From positions 1-43,092 of IMG/VR virus record IMGVR_UViG_3300048804_000034: a stretch of DNA of 43,092 nt. The stretch is one strand, 5' to 3'. The stretch is from a virus. The number at the start of each line of letters is the position of its first letter. The stretch's first letter is position 1. The notes beneath the pieces were generated by a model. It searched no databases. It was given only the letters and a program-made list of their open reading frames with translations, and had not been told where the DNA came from. The position numbers and the translations under genes were made by a program. Positions 1 to 8,089 of the stretch are shown piece by piece.

Positions 1-81
1 CTAGACCGAGAAATCTCCGTCCGTTTCGCAACCTGCTTGAAAGATGTGGTGCTAGGATGCACCACTCTGGATCACCTACCA

Positions 82-156
82 CGAGATTCGCAGATTCTGA
101 TGCAAGGACTGCGGTGATTCGAATGGAGGAGAGGGACTTGACTTCTGTGCTAGAGT
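82..156 (+). promoter_or_regulatory. Upstream region of terminase operon with extended -10 promoter
   Basis: Bases 1-163 hold no gene. An extended -10 element, TGC followed by TAGAGT, lies at 148-156 and ends 7 bases before the ATG at 164, so the mRNA may be leaderless. A second TGC-TAGGAT element lies at 50-58. The words GATTCGAATG (116-125) and ACTTGACTTCTG (136-147) recur next to each other at 42965-42986 near the right end. No good -35 at 17-bp spacing is visible, so the promoter call is inference. Confidence 0.4.
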
Positions 157-163
157 GTGAAGC

Positions 164-658
164 ATGCCTGGACTAGTCTGCGTAACCTGCTCACATCCTG
201 ACGTCCGTGCCATCGATGCTGCGTTCGCAGCGGGTCGGCGCGCGAAGTCCATCGCTACGCAGTACGGGCTGGGCTACGACACCGTTGCCAGGCACAAGCG
301 GAAGGGTCATGTTCAGGTGATGTCTGAACCGGCCCCTGGCCAACCGCCCGAGGCTGCACCGATTGCTCCAGCCGAGATGAGTGCTACCGAGAGAATCCGT
401 GCCATCATCACGGAACTTGAAAGTCGGAGTGTTGCAGACCTTGGTCCGTCCACGTGGGTGACGGTAGTCCAGGCGAAGCTCCGTGCCATTTCTGAACTGA
501 CGAAGTTGACAGGGCCTGATGCTCCACCCGTGTTCGATCCCTCAACCGATCCTAAGTGGATCGAGATGCGAGAACAGATGTTCGAAGCACTCAAGCACTT
601 CCCTGAAGCACGTGCAGCGGTGAAACTCGTGATGAAGAAGTTCGAGGAACCTAAGTGA
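164..658 (+). CDS. terS: Terminase small subunit-like DNA-binding protein
   Basis: A 164-residue protein. The N-terminus has a CVTCSHP cysteine motif followed by a helix-turn-helix-like stretch (about residues 17-50) ending in a basic RHKRKGH segment. This layout is typical of small terminase subunits in many actinophages: a zinc-knuckle start, a recognition helix, then an alpha-helical oligomerisation region. Its place at the left end, just before the nucleases and terminase ATPase, fits recognition of the packaging site. It overlaps the next gene by four bases (GTGA). Function is inferred from motif and context; a generic transcription regulator is possible. Confidence 0.6.
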   Translation: MPGLVCVTCSHPDVRAIDAAFAAGRRAKSIATQYGLGYDTVARHKRKGHVQVMSEPAPGQPPEAAPIAPAEMSATERIRAIITELESRSVADLGPSTWVTVVQAKLRAISELTKLTGPDAPPVFDPSTDPKWIEMREQMFEALKHFPEARAAVKLVMKKFEEPK

Positions 659-978
659 GACCGCAGGCACCGGACTTCGATACGGACCTCCATCAGCCGG
701 TATCCACGCGAGCAAAACACGGTCTCTCGCCTTCGGAGTACCAGGCACTGTTGAACTCTCAGGGTGGCGTCTGCAAGATCTGCAAGACGAACAATCCAGG
801 TCTACCCTCTTGGTCGGTCGACCATGATCACAGACACTGCCCAGGAACTTTCGGGTGTCGTCTATGCGTCCGAGGTCTGCTCTGCGCGGCGTGCAACAGC
901 ATGCTGGCCTACGCTCGCGACAACCCCGCGACCCTCCGTGAGGGAGCAGCGTACCTGGAGCGATCACGAAGATGGTGA
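655..978 (+). CDS. Endonuclease VII-type HNH nuclease 1
   Basis: A 107-residue protein with a GTG start overlapping terS by four bases. It shows the recombination endonuclease VII layout: a CKIC knuckle near residue 40, a VDHDHRHCPG core, then a GLLCAACNSML second knuckle, and the family's usual helix with LREGAAYLERS at the end. The DHDH core supplies the nuclease metal site. HNH nucleases next to terminase genes are known to help DNA cleavage at packaging in several phages; it could equally be a homing-type nuclease. It is followed by a second member of the same family. Confidence 0.85.
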   Translation: MRPQAPDFDTDLHQPVSTRAKHGLSPSEYQALLNSQGGVCKICKTNNPGLPSWSVDHDHRHCPGTFGCRLCVRGLLCAACNSMLAYARDNPATLREGAAYLERSRRW

Positions 979-1655
979 TCTGTAAGCAGTGTGGTGCAGA
1001 GTTCCCTTGGGTGATGGGTGCAATGTACTGCTCTCATCAGTGTAGAAGTAAGGCTGCCGATATACGGAAAGCAATCCGGGATGGTAGAAGGTACATGGGA
1101 ACCTTCGTGCCAAGTATGATCATGTGTGCGGCGTGTGGGATTGAGTTCATATCCCGTGGCGTGGGACAACGGTACTGCTCTCAAACTTGTCTTCGACGAA
1201 CAAAGCAGGCACCAAGACGTGCTCTACGACTTCAAGTTAAGCAGGCGAAGGATGCAGCGAAGGCCGCTATGTTGCAACTGCGAGTAGATGCGAGAGTGTT
1301 TAAGGTTCAGACTCAACTGCAAGTCAGGGAGAATGAAGCAGCACTTCGATTGCAGGCGGAAACAGGTAATCTAATTGTTGGACGATGTCATCCTGCTACC
1401 TTACGCGGGCATGGTGTGACGCCCGAGTGGTTTCTTCGCACACTGATCAAGCAGGGAGGCTGCGCTGCTTGTGGAAGCAAGGCTGGACCCTGGGAGATAG
1501 ACCATGATCACAAGCACTGCCCAGGTGCAACAGGATGTCCCGAGTGCATCAGGGGTATTCTGTGTGGAAGGTGCAACCACGCTGCTGGAAATGTGTTTGA
1601 TGATCCAGACAGGCTCCGAACCTTGGCTGAGTACCTGGAGCGAACGGGACGATGA
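972..1655 (+). CDS. Endonuclease VII-type nuclease 2 with N-terminal zinc fingers
   Basis: A 227-residue protein overlapping the previous gene by seven bases and the next by four. Two N-terminal zinc fingers (CKQC with CSHQC at about 4-25, and CAACG with CSQTC at about 52-73) precede a basic, coiled-coil-like linker (about 75-135). A C-terminal endonuclease VII domain follows, with CAACG, IDHDHKHCPG and GILCGRCNHA. The zinc fingers probably direct DNA binding. Codons are more AT-rich than in the flanking genes, suggesting separate acquisition. Two related nucleases in tandem between the small and large terminase genes is unusual. Confidence 0.8.
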   Translation: MVICKQCGAEFPWVMGAMYCSHQCRSKAADIRKAIRDGRRYMGTFVPSMIMCAACGIEFISRGVGQRYCSQTCLRRTKQAPRRALRLQVKQAKDAAKAAMLQLRVDARVFKVQTQLQVRENEAALRLQAETGNLIVGRCHPATLRGHGVTPEWFLRTLIKQGGCAACGSKAGPWEIDHDHKHCPGATGCPECIRGILCGRCNHAAGNVFDDPDRLRTLAEYLERTGR

Positions 1656-2407
1656 ACAGTCTGATCCATGATTGGAATCAACTGGAGGATCAGGTCGCCA
1701 CGTTCAATCGGGCCTTCCGCATGGATGCACTCGAGTGGCAGAAGGGGTACCTCCCGAACGAACGCAACGCCATCGTTCTGAAGGGACGGCAGGTCGGTGC
1801 GAGCACGGCCGCGTCCATCAAGGCAATCCATCTGGCACACTACCACCCAGGATCCTTGGCAGTCATCGTCTCCCCTTCGATGAAGCAGAGTCAGGAGATA
1901 GCCATCCGGGCGAAGGCGGGGATCAGGAACCTCGAACGTCTCCCCCTCCAGCAGGACAGCGCGACGATGATTCGCCTGGCCAACGGAAGTCGTATCATGT
2001 CGCTCCCTGGGACGGCAACGTCCGTTCGTGGTTACACAGCACAGCTACTCATCGTGGACGAGGCAGCGTACGTCGAGGAGGAGACATGGGTGGCGTCACG
2101 AGCGTTGGTCGCTACGGGAGGGCAGGTTATAGTCCAGAGCACTCCCGCAGGCGCTGCTGGATGGTTCTACGAGCTTTGGAGAAGCAACGATCCGACCTGG
2201 GACAGACACCAGATCAGGAGCGACGAGGTCCCTACAATCTCGAAGGAGTTCCTCGCACAGGAGAAGATCTCGATGGGGGAGTACGCGTACAAGGCTGAGT
2301 ACTGTGCCGAGTTCCTCGAAGCAGGTGCAGGCCTGTTCGATGCCGAAGTCCTGCAGGGGATGGTCGACGCTGGAGCGCAGGCCTACGACCTGGGAGAGAC
2401 ACCGTGA
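1652..2407 (+). CDS. terL-N: Terminase large subunit, ATPase part (split gene)
   Basis: A 251-residue protein with only the packaging-motor ATPase half of a large terminase. It has a deviant Walker A GRQVGAST at 45-52, Walker B LLIVDEA at 132-138 with D136 and E137, and a coupling motif STPAG at 163-167. Usual large terminases are about 450-600 residues and continue into an RNase H-like nuclease. Here a stop codon ends the protein and the nuclease is read from the next, overlapping gene (GTGA). The two products probably assemble into one motor. No intron or inserted nuclease gene separates the halves. Confidence 0.9.
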   Translation: MNSLIHDWNQLEDQVATFNRAFRMDALEWQKGYLPNERNAIVLKGRQVGASTAASIKAIHLAHYHPGSLAVIVSPSMKQSQEIAIRAKAGIRNLERLPLQQDSATMIRLANGSRIMSLPGTATSVRGYTAQLLIVDEAAYVEEETWVASRALVATGGQVIVQSTPAGAAGWFYELWRSNDPTWDRHQIRSDEVPTISKEFLAQEKISMGEYAYKAEYCAEFLEAGAGLFDAEVLQGMVDAGAQAYDLGETP

Positions 2408-3027
2408 GACTGCACATCGGGGTGGCTCCGGGCGGTGGGAAGGATCACCACCAGGCAGCGATTGTCTTCGTGGAGCACAGACAGGTCGCGTCTGCGCTCC
2501 CGGACGGACGCGTGACGATGGACCACATGGTGATCCACGTCGAACGCCAGGCACCGATCCTGGAAGTCCTGCGTGACCGCATCCTCGTCCTGGCCAGACG
2601 TACGCGTCCGGACAAGGCATGCTTCTTCGTGGACGCCGCAGGAGGCCTGGGCACGGGGCTGGTGAAGATCCTCACAGATATGAGACGGGACAACGTCTTC
2701 CCCCAGGACATGCACAAGCCTGAAGCCTACACGAGGCGCGGCGTTGCCCGACAGGGCCTGGTGAATGCCATCGTGGAGCAGTACGGCAGTGGGAGGTTGA
2801 AGTTCGCCACAGGGCTGCCCTTGCAGGCACAGCTCATCCGTGCTCTGGAGACCTACGAGTCCCAGGTCGCAGACGACGGTAAGGTATCGTTCTCTGGTGA
2901 CGAGGAGATGGTAATTGCCCTTGGGCTGGCCCTGGGCTACTACCGTCACGGTCAGCCAGCGCGCTACGTTCAGCGGGATGGAAAGACCATCGCTCCGTCT
3001 CGCCTGCTCTCAACAGATCCGTACTAG
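2404..3027 (+). CDS. terL-C: Terminase large subunit, nuclease part (split gene)
   Basis: A 207-residue protein with a GTG start overlapping the ATPase gene by four bases, which suggests translational coupling. It resembles the RNase H-fold headful/cos nuclease of large terminases: a first strand reading IGVAPGGGKDHH, a second acidic position FFVDAAGG with D77, and a C-terminal GDEEMVIALGLA helix with D166 and neighbours. The first catalytic aspartate, normally in a G-[IV]-D context, appears to be Ala8; D14 may or may not replace it. Cleavage activity may therefore be changed, and the neighbouring endonuclease VII-type proteins could contribute. Confidence 0.8.
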   Translation: MRLHIGVAPGGGKDHHQAAIVFVEHRQVASALPDGRVTMDHMVIHVERQAPILEVLRDRILVLARRTRPDKACFFVDAAGGLGTGLVKILTDMRRDNVFPQDMHKPEAYTRRGVARQGLVNAIVEQYGSGRLKFATGLPLQAQLIRALETYESQVADDGKVSFSGDEEMVIALGLALGYYRHGQPARYVQRDGKTIAPSRLLSTDPY

Positions 3028-3038
3028 GAGGTGATCCG

Positions 3039-3365
3039 GTGAAGGGTCCGAAGAAGTTCAAGGTTCTCACGCAGACGTACAAGGTCAAGCACTGCAAGAC
3101 GTTGAACGACAAGAAGTACGGGCTGCTGAACGGTCGGACACGTCCTGACCGAGGGCAGGTCGATCTTGCCTCGCACAAGTTGACGTCGACCAAGCGCAAG
3201 GAGACCTACCTGCACGAGTTCCTTCATGCCGTCCTCTCCACAGGTGGCATCATCCACGAGCACGAGAACACGTCGGAAGAGGATCTGGTCTCCGGACTAG
3301 CGCCCCTCCTGCTGCACACCATGAGGGAGAATCCCTCGGTGGTCGCGTACCTGATGAAAGGGTAG
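3039..3365 (+). CDS. Small HExxH zinc metallopeptidase-like protein
   Basis: A 108-residue protein with a GTG start; a strong AGGAG site lies at 3026-3030. The motif HEFLHA near residue 59 is a zincin-type HExxH signature, and downstream acidic residues (HEHENTSEEDL) could hold the third ligand. Short proteins of this type are found near terminase and portal genes in many phages and are often called ImmA/IrrE- or SprT-like; their role is unknown. Peptidase activity is inference from the motif. A role in head maturation or host-protein cleavage is possible. Confidence 0.6.
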   Translation: MKGPKKFKVLTQTYKVKHCKTLNDKKYGLLNGRTRPDRGQVDLASHKLTSTKRKETYLHEFLHAVLSTGGIIHEHENTSEEDLVSGLAPLLLHTMRENPSVVAYLMKG

Positions 3366-3371
3366 ATCCCG

Positions 3372-3665
3372 ATGCGTCTCCCGTTCCAGAAGAAGAACGA
3401 TCCCCAGCCACTGCAGCCCAACACTCCGATGCAGCCAGGCGAGGTGATGCTCACTCCGCAGCAGGCAGCCACGCTGGAGAGCATCCCCCGTTCAGCCAGG
3501 CGCGCGGTCCTGGCCCACATGCAAAGTCGCAACCCGAAGCGACAGGCGAAGCTCCGCTCGCAGATCATCACGAGTGCACACCGGAGGGCAGCGCAACCTG
3601 ACGTGCAGGTGGTCGTCTCAGGTGCTGCTGGACGCTGGGCACGGAAGCGTGCTGAGGATGCCTGA
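3372..3665 (+). CDS. Hypothetical basic protein
   Basis: A 97-residue protein, not recognised. The first 25 residues are proline- and glutamine-rich. The rest is a basic helical region with RSARRAVLAHMQSR and repeated arginines, so nucleic-acid or virion-interior binding is conceivable. It overlaps the next gene by eight bases. No membrane segment or cysteine motif is seen. Confidence 0.55.
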   Translation: MRLPFQKKNDPQPLQPNTPMQPGEVMLTPQQAATLESIPRSARRAVLAHMQSRNPKRQAKLRSQIITSAHRRAAQPDVQVVVSGAAGRWARKRAEDA

Positions 3666-3900
3666 CGTCGTTCACGGTGGGTGGTGCCCTGATGAGGAGT
3701 GCGAAGACATGATCTGCACGTACTGCCACGAGCCGATCATCCACGGTGTGTGGGTGTGGGTCTTCACCAACCGTCCGCGTCCTCTTCCTCCCCCTGCTCA
3801 GCACGGAGTGGAGGGTCCAGGCTTCGACCCGGCACATCTGATCTGTCGTACTGCTACCCTAGCGGCTGCACAGAGTTCGGTGGTAGGTGGACGGAAGTGA
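3658..3900 (+). CDS. Small CxxC protein, unknown function
   Basis: An 80-residue protein starting at the ATG inside the end of the previous gene. An upstream in-frame start would overlap far more of that gene and is less likely. CPDEEC and CTYCHEP give four cysteines and a histidine that could bind zinc, followed by a tryptophan- and proline-rich middle. A later cysteine (HLICRT) may complete a site. It overlaps the next gene by GTGA. Function unknown. Confidence 0.5.
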   Translation: MPDVVHGGWCPDEECEDMICTYCHEPIIHGVWVWVFTNRPRPLPPPAQHGVEGPGFDPAHLICRTATLAAAQSSVVGGRK

Positions 3901-4088
3901 AGAGCATGCACTACGCTCGCACGCAGCCGGGAGAGATCTGGCACGTCCTCGATCCTCGTCCGATCTGGCTGGTCACGTTCTGCGAGCAGGGGATGGGCAC
4001 GAACCCTCGGGAGAAGCACACGGACGTCCTCCCGAAGGGTGCACGTATCTGTCAGCGGTGCTTGACGAAGGTTCTGGCACTTGCATGA
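3897..4088 (+). CDS. Small cysteine-containing protein, unknown function
   Basis: A 63-residue protein. The GTG start overlaps the previous stop by four bases (GTGA); an ATG three codons later is also possible. It contains a single mid-protein cysteine and a terminal CQRCLTK pair, suggesting a small zinc-binding fold. It overlaps the next gene by ATGA, so the three small genes here are translationally coupled. Not recognised. Confidence 0.5.
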   Translation: MKSMHYARTQPGEIWHVLDPRPIWLVTFCEQGMGTNPREKHTDVLPKGARICQRCLTKVLALA

Positions 4089-4288
4089 GTCTGGTCAAGG
4101 GCACCCCATCAATCGTTGTCTTCCCCGACTCTCCAGATGACATTCCCAGGATGCTGATCTCCTACGGAGCCAGGATGGACGATGCTTGGTGGGCGTGGGT
4201 CCTCACCCTACCGTTCTCCTGGCCACTCTTCTGGCGGTGGTGGGTGGCGCGGCGCTGGATCATCCCACGCGACATTCGGAAGGAGTGA
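4085..4288 (+). CDS. Small membrane protein, unknown function
   Basis: A 67-residue protein whose C-terminal half is very rich in tryptophan and hydrophobic residues (about 34-60), likely one membrane segment followed by a basic RRWIIPRDIRKE tail. It starts at an ATG overlapping the previous stop (ATGA). It could be a small inner-membrane accessory protein. No family recognised. Confidence 0.5.
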   Translation: MSLVKGTPSIVVFPDSPDDIPRMLISYGARMDDAWWAWVLTLPFSWPLFWRWWVARRWIIPRDIRKE

Positions 4289-4291
4289 TTC

Positions 4292-4618
4292 ATGCTGCCT
4301 GCGAAGCCCGTTCTCTCGGAGATGGAATGGCAGATGAAGGTGGTGCAGTATGCACACGATCACCATTGGTACTGGCTGCACATCCCCAGGTCTCGTGTGG
4401 GCAGGGTCTGGTTGACCCGCGCTGAAGGAACGCTGGCCAGGGGCTGGTTTGACTTGCTGCTGTTCAGGGGTGCGGACGTGATCGGCGTGGAGTTGAAGAC
4501 CGCAAGGGGTGTGCTTCGTCCAGATCAGATTATGGTTCACGACCATTGCAGCGAGGCTATGCCTGTGTACGTTTGGCGTCCTGCGGATTGGGATGAAGTT
4601 CGGAGTGTGCTATCCTAG
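4292..4618 (+). CDS. VRR-NUC domain nuclease
   Basis: A 108-residue protein preceded by a good AAGGAG site. It shows the PD-(D/E)xK pattern of the VRR-NUC family: GWFDLLLF with the first acidic residue, then GVELKTARGVL with the E-x-K pair, then a conserved Gln a few residues on (PDQ). Stand-alone VRR-NUC proteins in phages are structure-selective nucleases, proposed to resolve Holliday-type branches before packaging. Its place just before the portal gene fits clearing branched DNA for the motor. Confidence 0.8.
   Translation: MLPAKPVLSEMEWQMKVVQYAHDHHWYWLHIPRSRVGRVWLTRAEGTLARGWFDLLLFRGADVIGVELKTARGVLRPDQIMVHDHCSEAMPVYVWRPADWDEVRSVLS
4588..4616 (+). promoter_or_regulatory. Promoter before portal gene
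   Basis: TTGGGA at 4588-4593, a 17-base spacer, and an extended -10 (TGC then TATCCT, 4608-4616). This is the best canonical promoter on the plus strand. The -10 ends 7 bases before an ATG at 4624 that opens a 15-codon reading frame ending at 4671, overlapping the portal start. That frame may be a leader peptide or chance. The -10 lies at the very end of the VRR-NUC gene. Confidence 0.55.
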
Positions 4619-4654
4619 CACTCATGCTTCTAGAAGTCTGCAGTCAGGTGGTCT

Positions 4655-6334
4655 ATGCCTCTCCCGAATGACCCGGCGCAGCGCTGGCCTCCGGTGGCAA
4701 ACACTCAGGAATACCTGAAGTTCCGAGAATGGTCTGCGTGGTACAGCGGGGATCCGATGCGCCTGCGCGACCAGTTCGCCCTGCAGATCCAGCCCACGTA
4801 TCGCTCGTCTCCCTGGTCCCAGTTCTGGTCCCGTATCGGATCTCGTCCTGCACAGCAGAAGGCGATGTTCCATGTCCCGATGGCAGGTGATCTTGCGAGC
4901 GTGTCGGCCTCCCTCCTGTTCGCGGTGGAGCCACGCTTCCGCGTTCGTGCTGCTCACGAGGCGCCACCCACGAAGAAGATTGTTCCTCAGGGGATGGCTG
5001 CACCAGCAGCAGACGAGATGGCCTCCGACGACATCGATGCTCTCCCCGCAGGCGATCCTGCAGCGAAGCAGACCGAGGATCGGATGAAGGAGATCGTCGA
5101 TCGTGGCGGTCTCTACAACCGGTTGATCGAGGCAGCGGAGTCTGCGTCCGCACTCGGCGGTGCGTACCTGATCCCCGTGTGGGACACGACCGTTGCGGAT
5201 GTTCCCCTGGTGTCGGTGGCACAAGCGGACTCTGCCATCCCCACGTTCAAGTTCGGTATCCTTGATACGGTGATTTTCCACCGCGAGGTTGTGAGAGACA
5301 ACAGCATCATCATCCGACATCTTGAGCTTCACGAGAAGGTCTCTGGAGGTAACTCCCACGTTCTCAACGCTCTCTATCGGGGGAGTGAGCATCAGATTGG
5401 TGTGCGTCTAGCGGACAGTGAACTGCTTGCCCTGACTGGATTGCTCCCGGAGGTCGAGCTTCCCTTCCCCGAACTGGATGCGGAGTACGTGCCGAACATG
5501 CGGCCGAACAAGCTCTGGCGCAACAGCTCGCTCGGGCAGAGTGACTATTCCGGATCTGAGCTTCTCTTCGACGCACTCGATGAGACCTACGCCTCGTGGA
5601 TACGGGACATCCGCCTGGCCAAGGCTCGCATCATCGTGCCGAAGGAGTTCGTGGATGAGTTCGGTGCCTTCGATGTAGACCATGAGGTCTTCACCCAGGC
5701 CGACCTGCATGTTGGTATGGACAGCGGAGTGATGCCAATCTTCGCGCAGCAGTTCGCCATCCGGACGAAAGAGCATCTGGAGACGGCCCTGGAGTTCGTA
5801 GAGCGCATCGCTGCGAACGCCGGTTACTCCCCGCAGACCTTCGGTCTCCACATCATCGGGCGTGCCGAGTCTGGCACGGCTCTCCGACTGAAGGAGAACC
5901 GAACGATGATGACGATGCAGCGCAAGACCCAGTGGTGGGTCCCGGCCATCGAACGGTTGTCCTCACATCTGCTTCTCATCGACGTCGACGTCTTCAAGAC
6001 GAAGATCGAGCCGATGACCGTGGACGTCGAACTCTCCGACGCGATGGTTCGTGATCCAAGCGAACTTGCAGCCACGGCGAACATTCTGAAGCAGGCGATG
6101 GCCGCGTCGACGCAGGAGAGGGTCCGGATGATCCAGCCCGACTGGACTCCGGAGGAGATCGCTGCAGAGGTGGCGAGAATCCTGGACGAGGGTACTCCAA
6201 CCACGGCGTGGTCCGTCTCTCCTGCAGCGTCCGATGCTGTCGCTCCTGTGGCTCCTGGTGCGATTCCAACACCTGGTGCTCCAGCGGAGAAGCCACCGAT
6301 GCCCACAGGCATCCCAAAGCCTCCACCTTTCTGA
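4655..6334 (+). CDS. Portal protein
   Basis: A 559-residue protein at the expected size and position between terminase and scaffold. It resembles SPP1 gp6-type portals: an N-terminal W-rich YSGDP region, a central acidic segment, long helices near residues 340-420 (EHLETALEFVERIA, then GRAESGTALRLKENR), and a proline-rich C-terminus. Portals form the dodecameric vertex through which DNA is packaged and to which the neck attaches. The ribosome site is only weakly visible (AGGTGG), which makes the upstream 15-codon frame interesting. Confidence 0.85.
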   Translation: MPLPNDPAQRWPPVANTQEYLKFREWSAWYSGDPMRLRDQFALQIQPTYRSSPWSQFWSRIGSRPAQQKAMFHVPMAGDLASVSASLLFAVEPRFRVRAAHEAPPTKKIVPQGMAAPAADEMASDDIDALPAGDPAAKQTEDRMKEIVDRGGLYNRLIEAAESASALGGAYLIPVWDTTVADVPLVSVAQADSAIPTFKFGILDTVIFHREVVRDNSIIIRHLELHEKVSGGNSHVLNALYRGSEHQIGVRLADSELLALTGLLPEVELPFPELDAEYVPNMRPNKLWRNSSLGQSDYSGSELLFDALDETYASWIRDIRLAKARIIVPKEFVDEFGAFDVDHEVFTQADLHVGMDSGVMPIFAQQFAIRTKEHLETALEFVERIAANAGYSPQTFGLHIIGRAESGTALRLKENRTMMTMQRKTQWWVPAIERLSSHLLLIDVDVFKTKIEPMTVDVELSDAMVRDPSELAATANILKQAMAASTQERVRMIQPDWTPEEIAAEVARILDEGTPTTAWSVSPAASDAVAPVAPGAIPTPGAPAEKPPMPTGIPKPPPF

Positions 6335-6359
6335 TTGCATAATCAGAATGTGGTATCCT
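6331..6359 (+). promoter_or_regulatory. Hairpin plus extended -10 promoter before scaffold gene
   Basis: A six-base inverted repeat (CTGATT, four-base loop, AATCAG) lies at 6331-6346 on the portal stop codon. An extended -10, TGG then TATCCT, lies at 6351-6359. It matches the element before the portal gene in sequence. The scaffold gene begins at 6396 with a GGAGGA site, so this transcript would have a leader. Confidence 0.4.
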
Positions 6360-6395
6360 AGCAGGACTACGTGATCAATCTCATGGAGGAAGTTC

Positions 6396-7052
6396 ATGCC
6401 CGCAACGACAACGCCTGACCCGAAGGTCACAGATGATGCTGCAGGTGCAGTCGCAGATGTGAAGACGGGGGATGCTGCAACCGGTGCAGCCGCAGTGACC
6501 GGGTCGACCCTCAACCTGACGCAGACGGAACTGGATGCAATCATCCTGAATCGAACGGCGCAGGCACGGAGGATCGCCAGTGACGCAGCCGAGAAGGCTC
6601 GTCAGTGGGATGAGTACAAAGCCAGTCAGCAGACGGAAGCCGAGAAGGCTGCTGCCAAGACTGCTGCGGAGGAGAAGCGTCTAGCCGATCTCACGGCGAA
6701 GACCAACGCTCGCGCAGTGGCTGCTGAGGTTCGACTGGTCGCGATTGAGAAGGGTGTTCGCAAGGAAGCTCTCGGGATCGTGGCCACGCTGCTGGCCAAC
6801 AGCACTGAGATTACTGTCTCGGACGACGGGAGCGTGGTGGGAGCGGAAGCCGCTGTCAACAAGCTTCTCACGGAGAACAAGTATCTCCTGACCGAGAAGG
6901 TTGCTCCAGGTCGAGCAGGGGCTGAGTTCACCGGAGAGCGTCCGGGTGCTGGTGGGAGTGACACTGAGAAGCTCGCTGCTGCTCAGAAGGCTGGACGCGC
7001 AGGTGTCCAGGACTCCATCGGCTTGAAGTTGAAGCAGTTGACTGCGCGCTGA
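6396..7052 (+). CDS. Capsid scaffolding protein
   Basis: A 218-residue protein directly before the major capsid gene. It is alanine-rich, highly charged and largely helical, with a predicted coiled coil at about residues 60-110 (repeated E/K with A) and a low-complexity acidic N-terminus and C-terminus. This composition and position are typical of phage scaffolding proteins, which guide procapsid assembly and then leave. No protease motif is seen. A strong GGAGGA site precedes the ATG. Confidence 0.75.
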   Translation: MPATTTPDPKVTDDAAGAVADVKTGDAATGAAAVTGSTLNLTQTELDAIILNRTAQARRIASDAAEKARQWDEYKASQQTEAEKAAAKTAAEEKRLADLTAKTNARAVAAEVRLVAIEKGVRKEALGIVATLLANSTEITVSDDGSVVGAEAAVNKLLTENKYLLTEKVAPGRAGAEFTGERPGAGGSDTEKLAAAQKAGRAGVQDSIGLKLKQLTAR

Positions 7053-7096
7053 CCCAGCTAGGGCCTGCCGTACGTCGCACAAGAATAAGGTGACAC

Positions 7097-8089
7097 ATGG
7101 CAGGCATTGTCGGTCAGGGCACGACCTTCGACCTCCCGAACTTCATCGGGGAGTTGTTCCTGGTCTCGCCTTCGGACACTCCGTTCCTCTCCGCTATCGG
7201 CGGGTTGACGGGTGGCGAATCCATTCAGGCTAAGCTCTTCGAGTGGGAGACCTACGACCTTCGGGTTCCGGGTGCCACGGGTGACGGTGGAACGTACACC
7301 GCAGTCGCTGGTCGCCAGGCTGTTGAAGGTGCGAACGCTCCTAGCGCACAGGCTCGTGTCCGTGCGTATGCCCACAACGTGGTCGAGATCCACCAGGAAG
7401 CAGTCGAGGTGTCGTACACCAAGCAGGCTGCCATCGGTCAGCTTTCGCCTTCGGTCCTGGCGCAGGGTACCAACCCGGTCACGGATGAGATGGGCTTCCA
7501 GGTTAAGGCATCCCTCCTTCAGATCGCTCGCGACCTGGAGTACAACTTCCTCAACGGTGTGATCGATGAGCCTGCGACCAACGCGACTCCTCGGAAGACC
7601 AACGGACTCATCAACGCCATCACCACGAACGTCGTGGATCTGAGTGCTGGTGATCTTACGGTCGCTGCCTTCCTCGATGCCATGCAGCTTGCATGGGAGA
7701 GCGGTGGGCTCCAGGAGGGTGAGACCCGTACGGCCATCCTCAACGCTACGCTCAAGCGTGCGGTGACCACGCTGTTCATCAAGGACCAGAACTTCCGGCA
7801 GATGGATCGGAACGTCGGTGGCGTCAACCTGACGACCATCGAGACCGACTTCGGAGACCTGAACCTTCTGCTCGACCGGTACATGCCGACCGACAAGATC
7901 GTTCTTGCATCTCTCGAAGACATCTCCCCGGTGTTCCTCCTGATCCCCGGCAAGGGCTTCCTCTTCGCTGAGCCTCTGGCCAAGAACGGATCCGCAGATC
8001 GCACGCAGATCTACGGTGAGGTTGGTCTGAAGTACGGCAACGAGAAGAAGCACGCCAAGATCGTCGGGGCCTCGGGCAGCATTAGCTGA
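7097..8089 (+). CDS. Major capsid protein (SU10/DUF5309 type, HK97 fold)
   Basis: A 330-residue protein. The N-terminus has the SPSDTPFLSAIG motif followed by a KLFEWETYDLR segment, a pattern I know from the SU10-like (DUF5309) capsid family with the HK97 fold. A conserved helix-rich middle (ARDLEYNFLNGV) and a C-terminal YGEVGLKYGNEKKHAKI strand also fit. It would form the icosahedral shell. AAGGTGA provides the ribosome site. The codons are biased towards C- and G-ending, as expected for a highly expressed gene. Confidence 0.85.
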   Translation: MAGIVGQGTTFDLPNFIGELFLVSPSDTPFLSAIGGLTGGESIQAKLFEWETYDLRVPGATGDGGTYTAVAGRQAVEGANAPSAQARVRAYAHNVVEIHQEAVEVSYTKQAAIGQLSPSVLAQGTNPVTDEMGFQVKASLLQIARDLEYNFLNGVIDEPATNATPRKTNGLINAITTNVVDLSAGDLTVAAFLDAMQLAWESGGLQEGETRTAILNATLKRAVTTLFIKDQNFRQMDRNVGGVNLTTIETDFGDLNLLLDRYMPTDKIVLASLEDISPVFLLIPGKGFLFAEPLAKNGSADRTQIYGEVGLKYGNEKKHAKIVGASGSIS

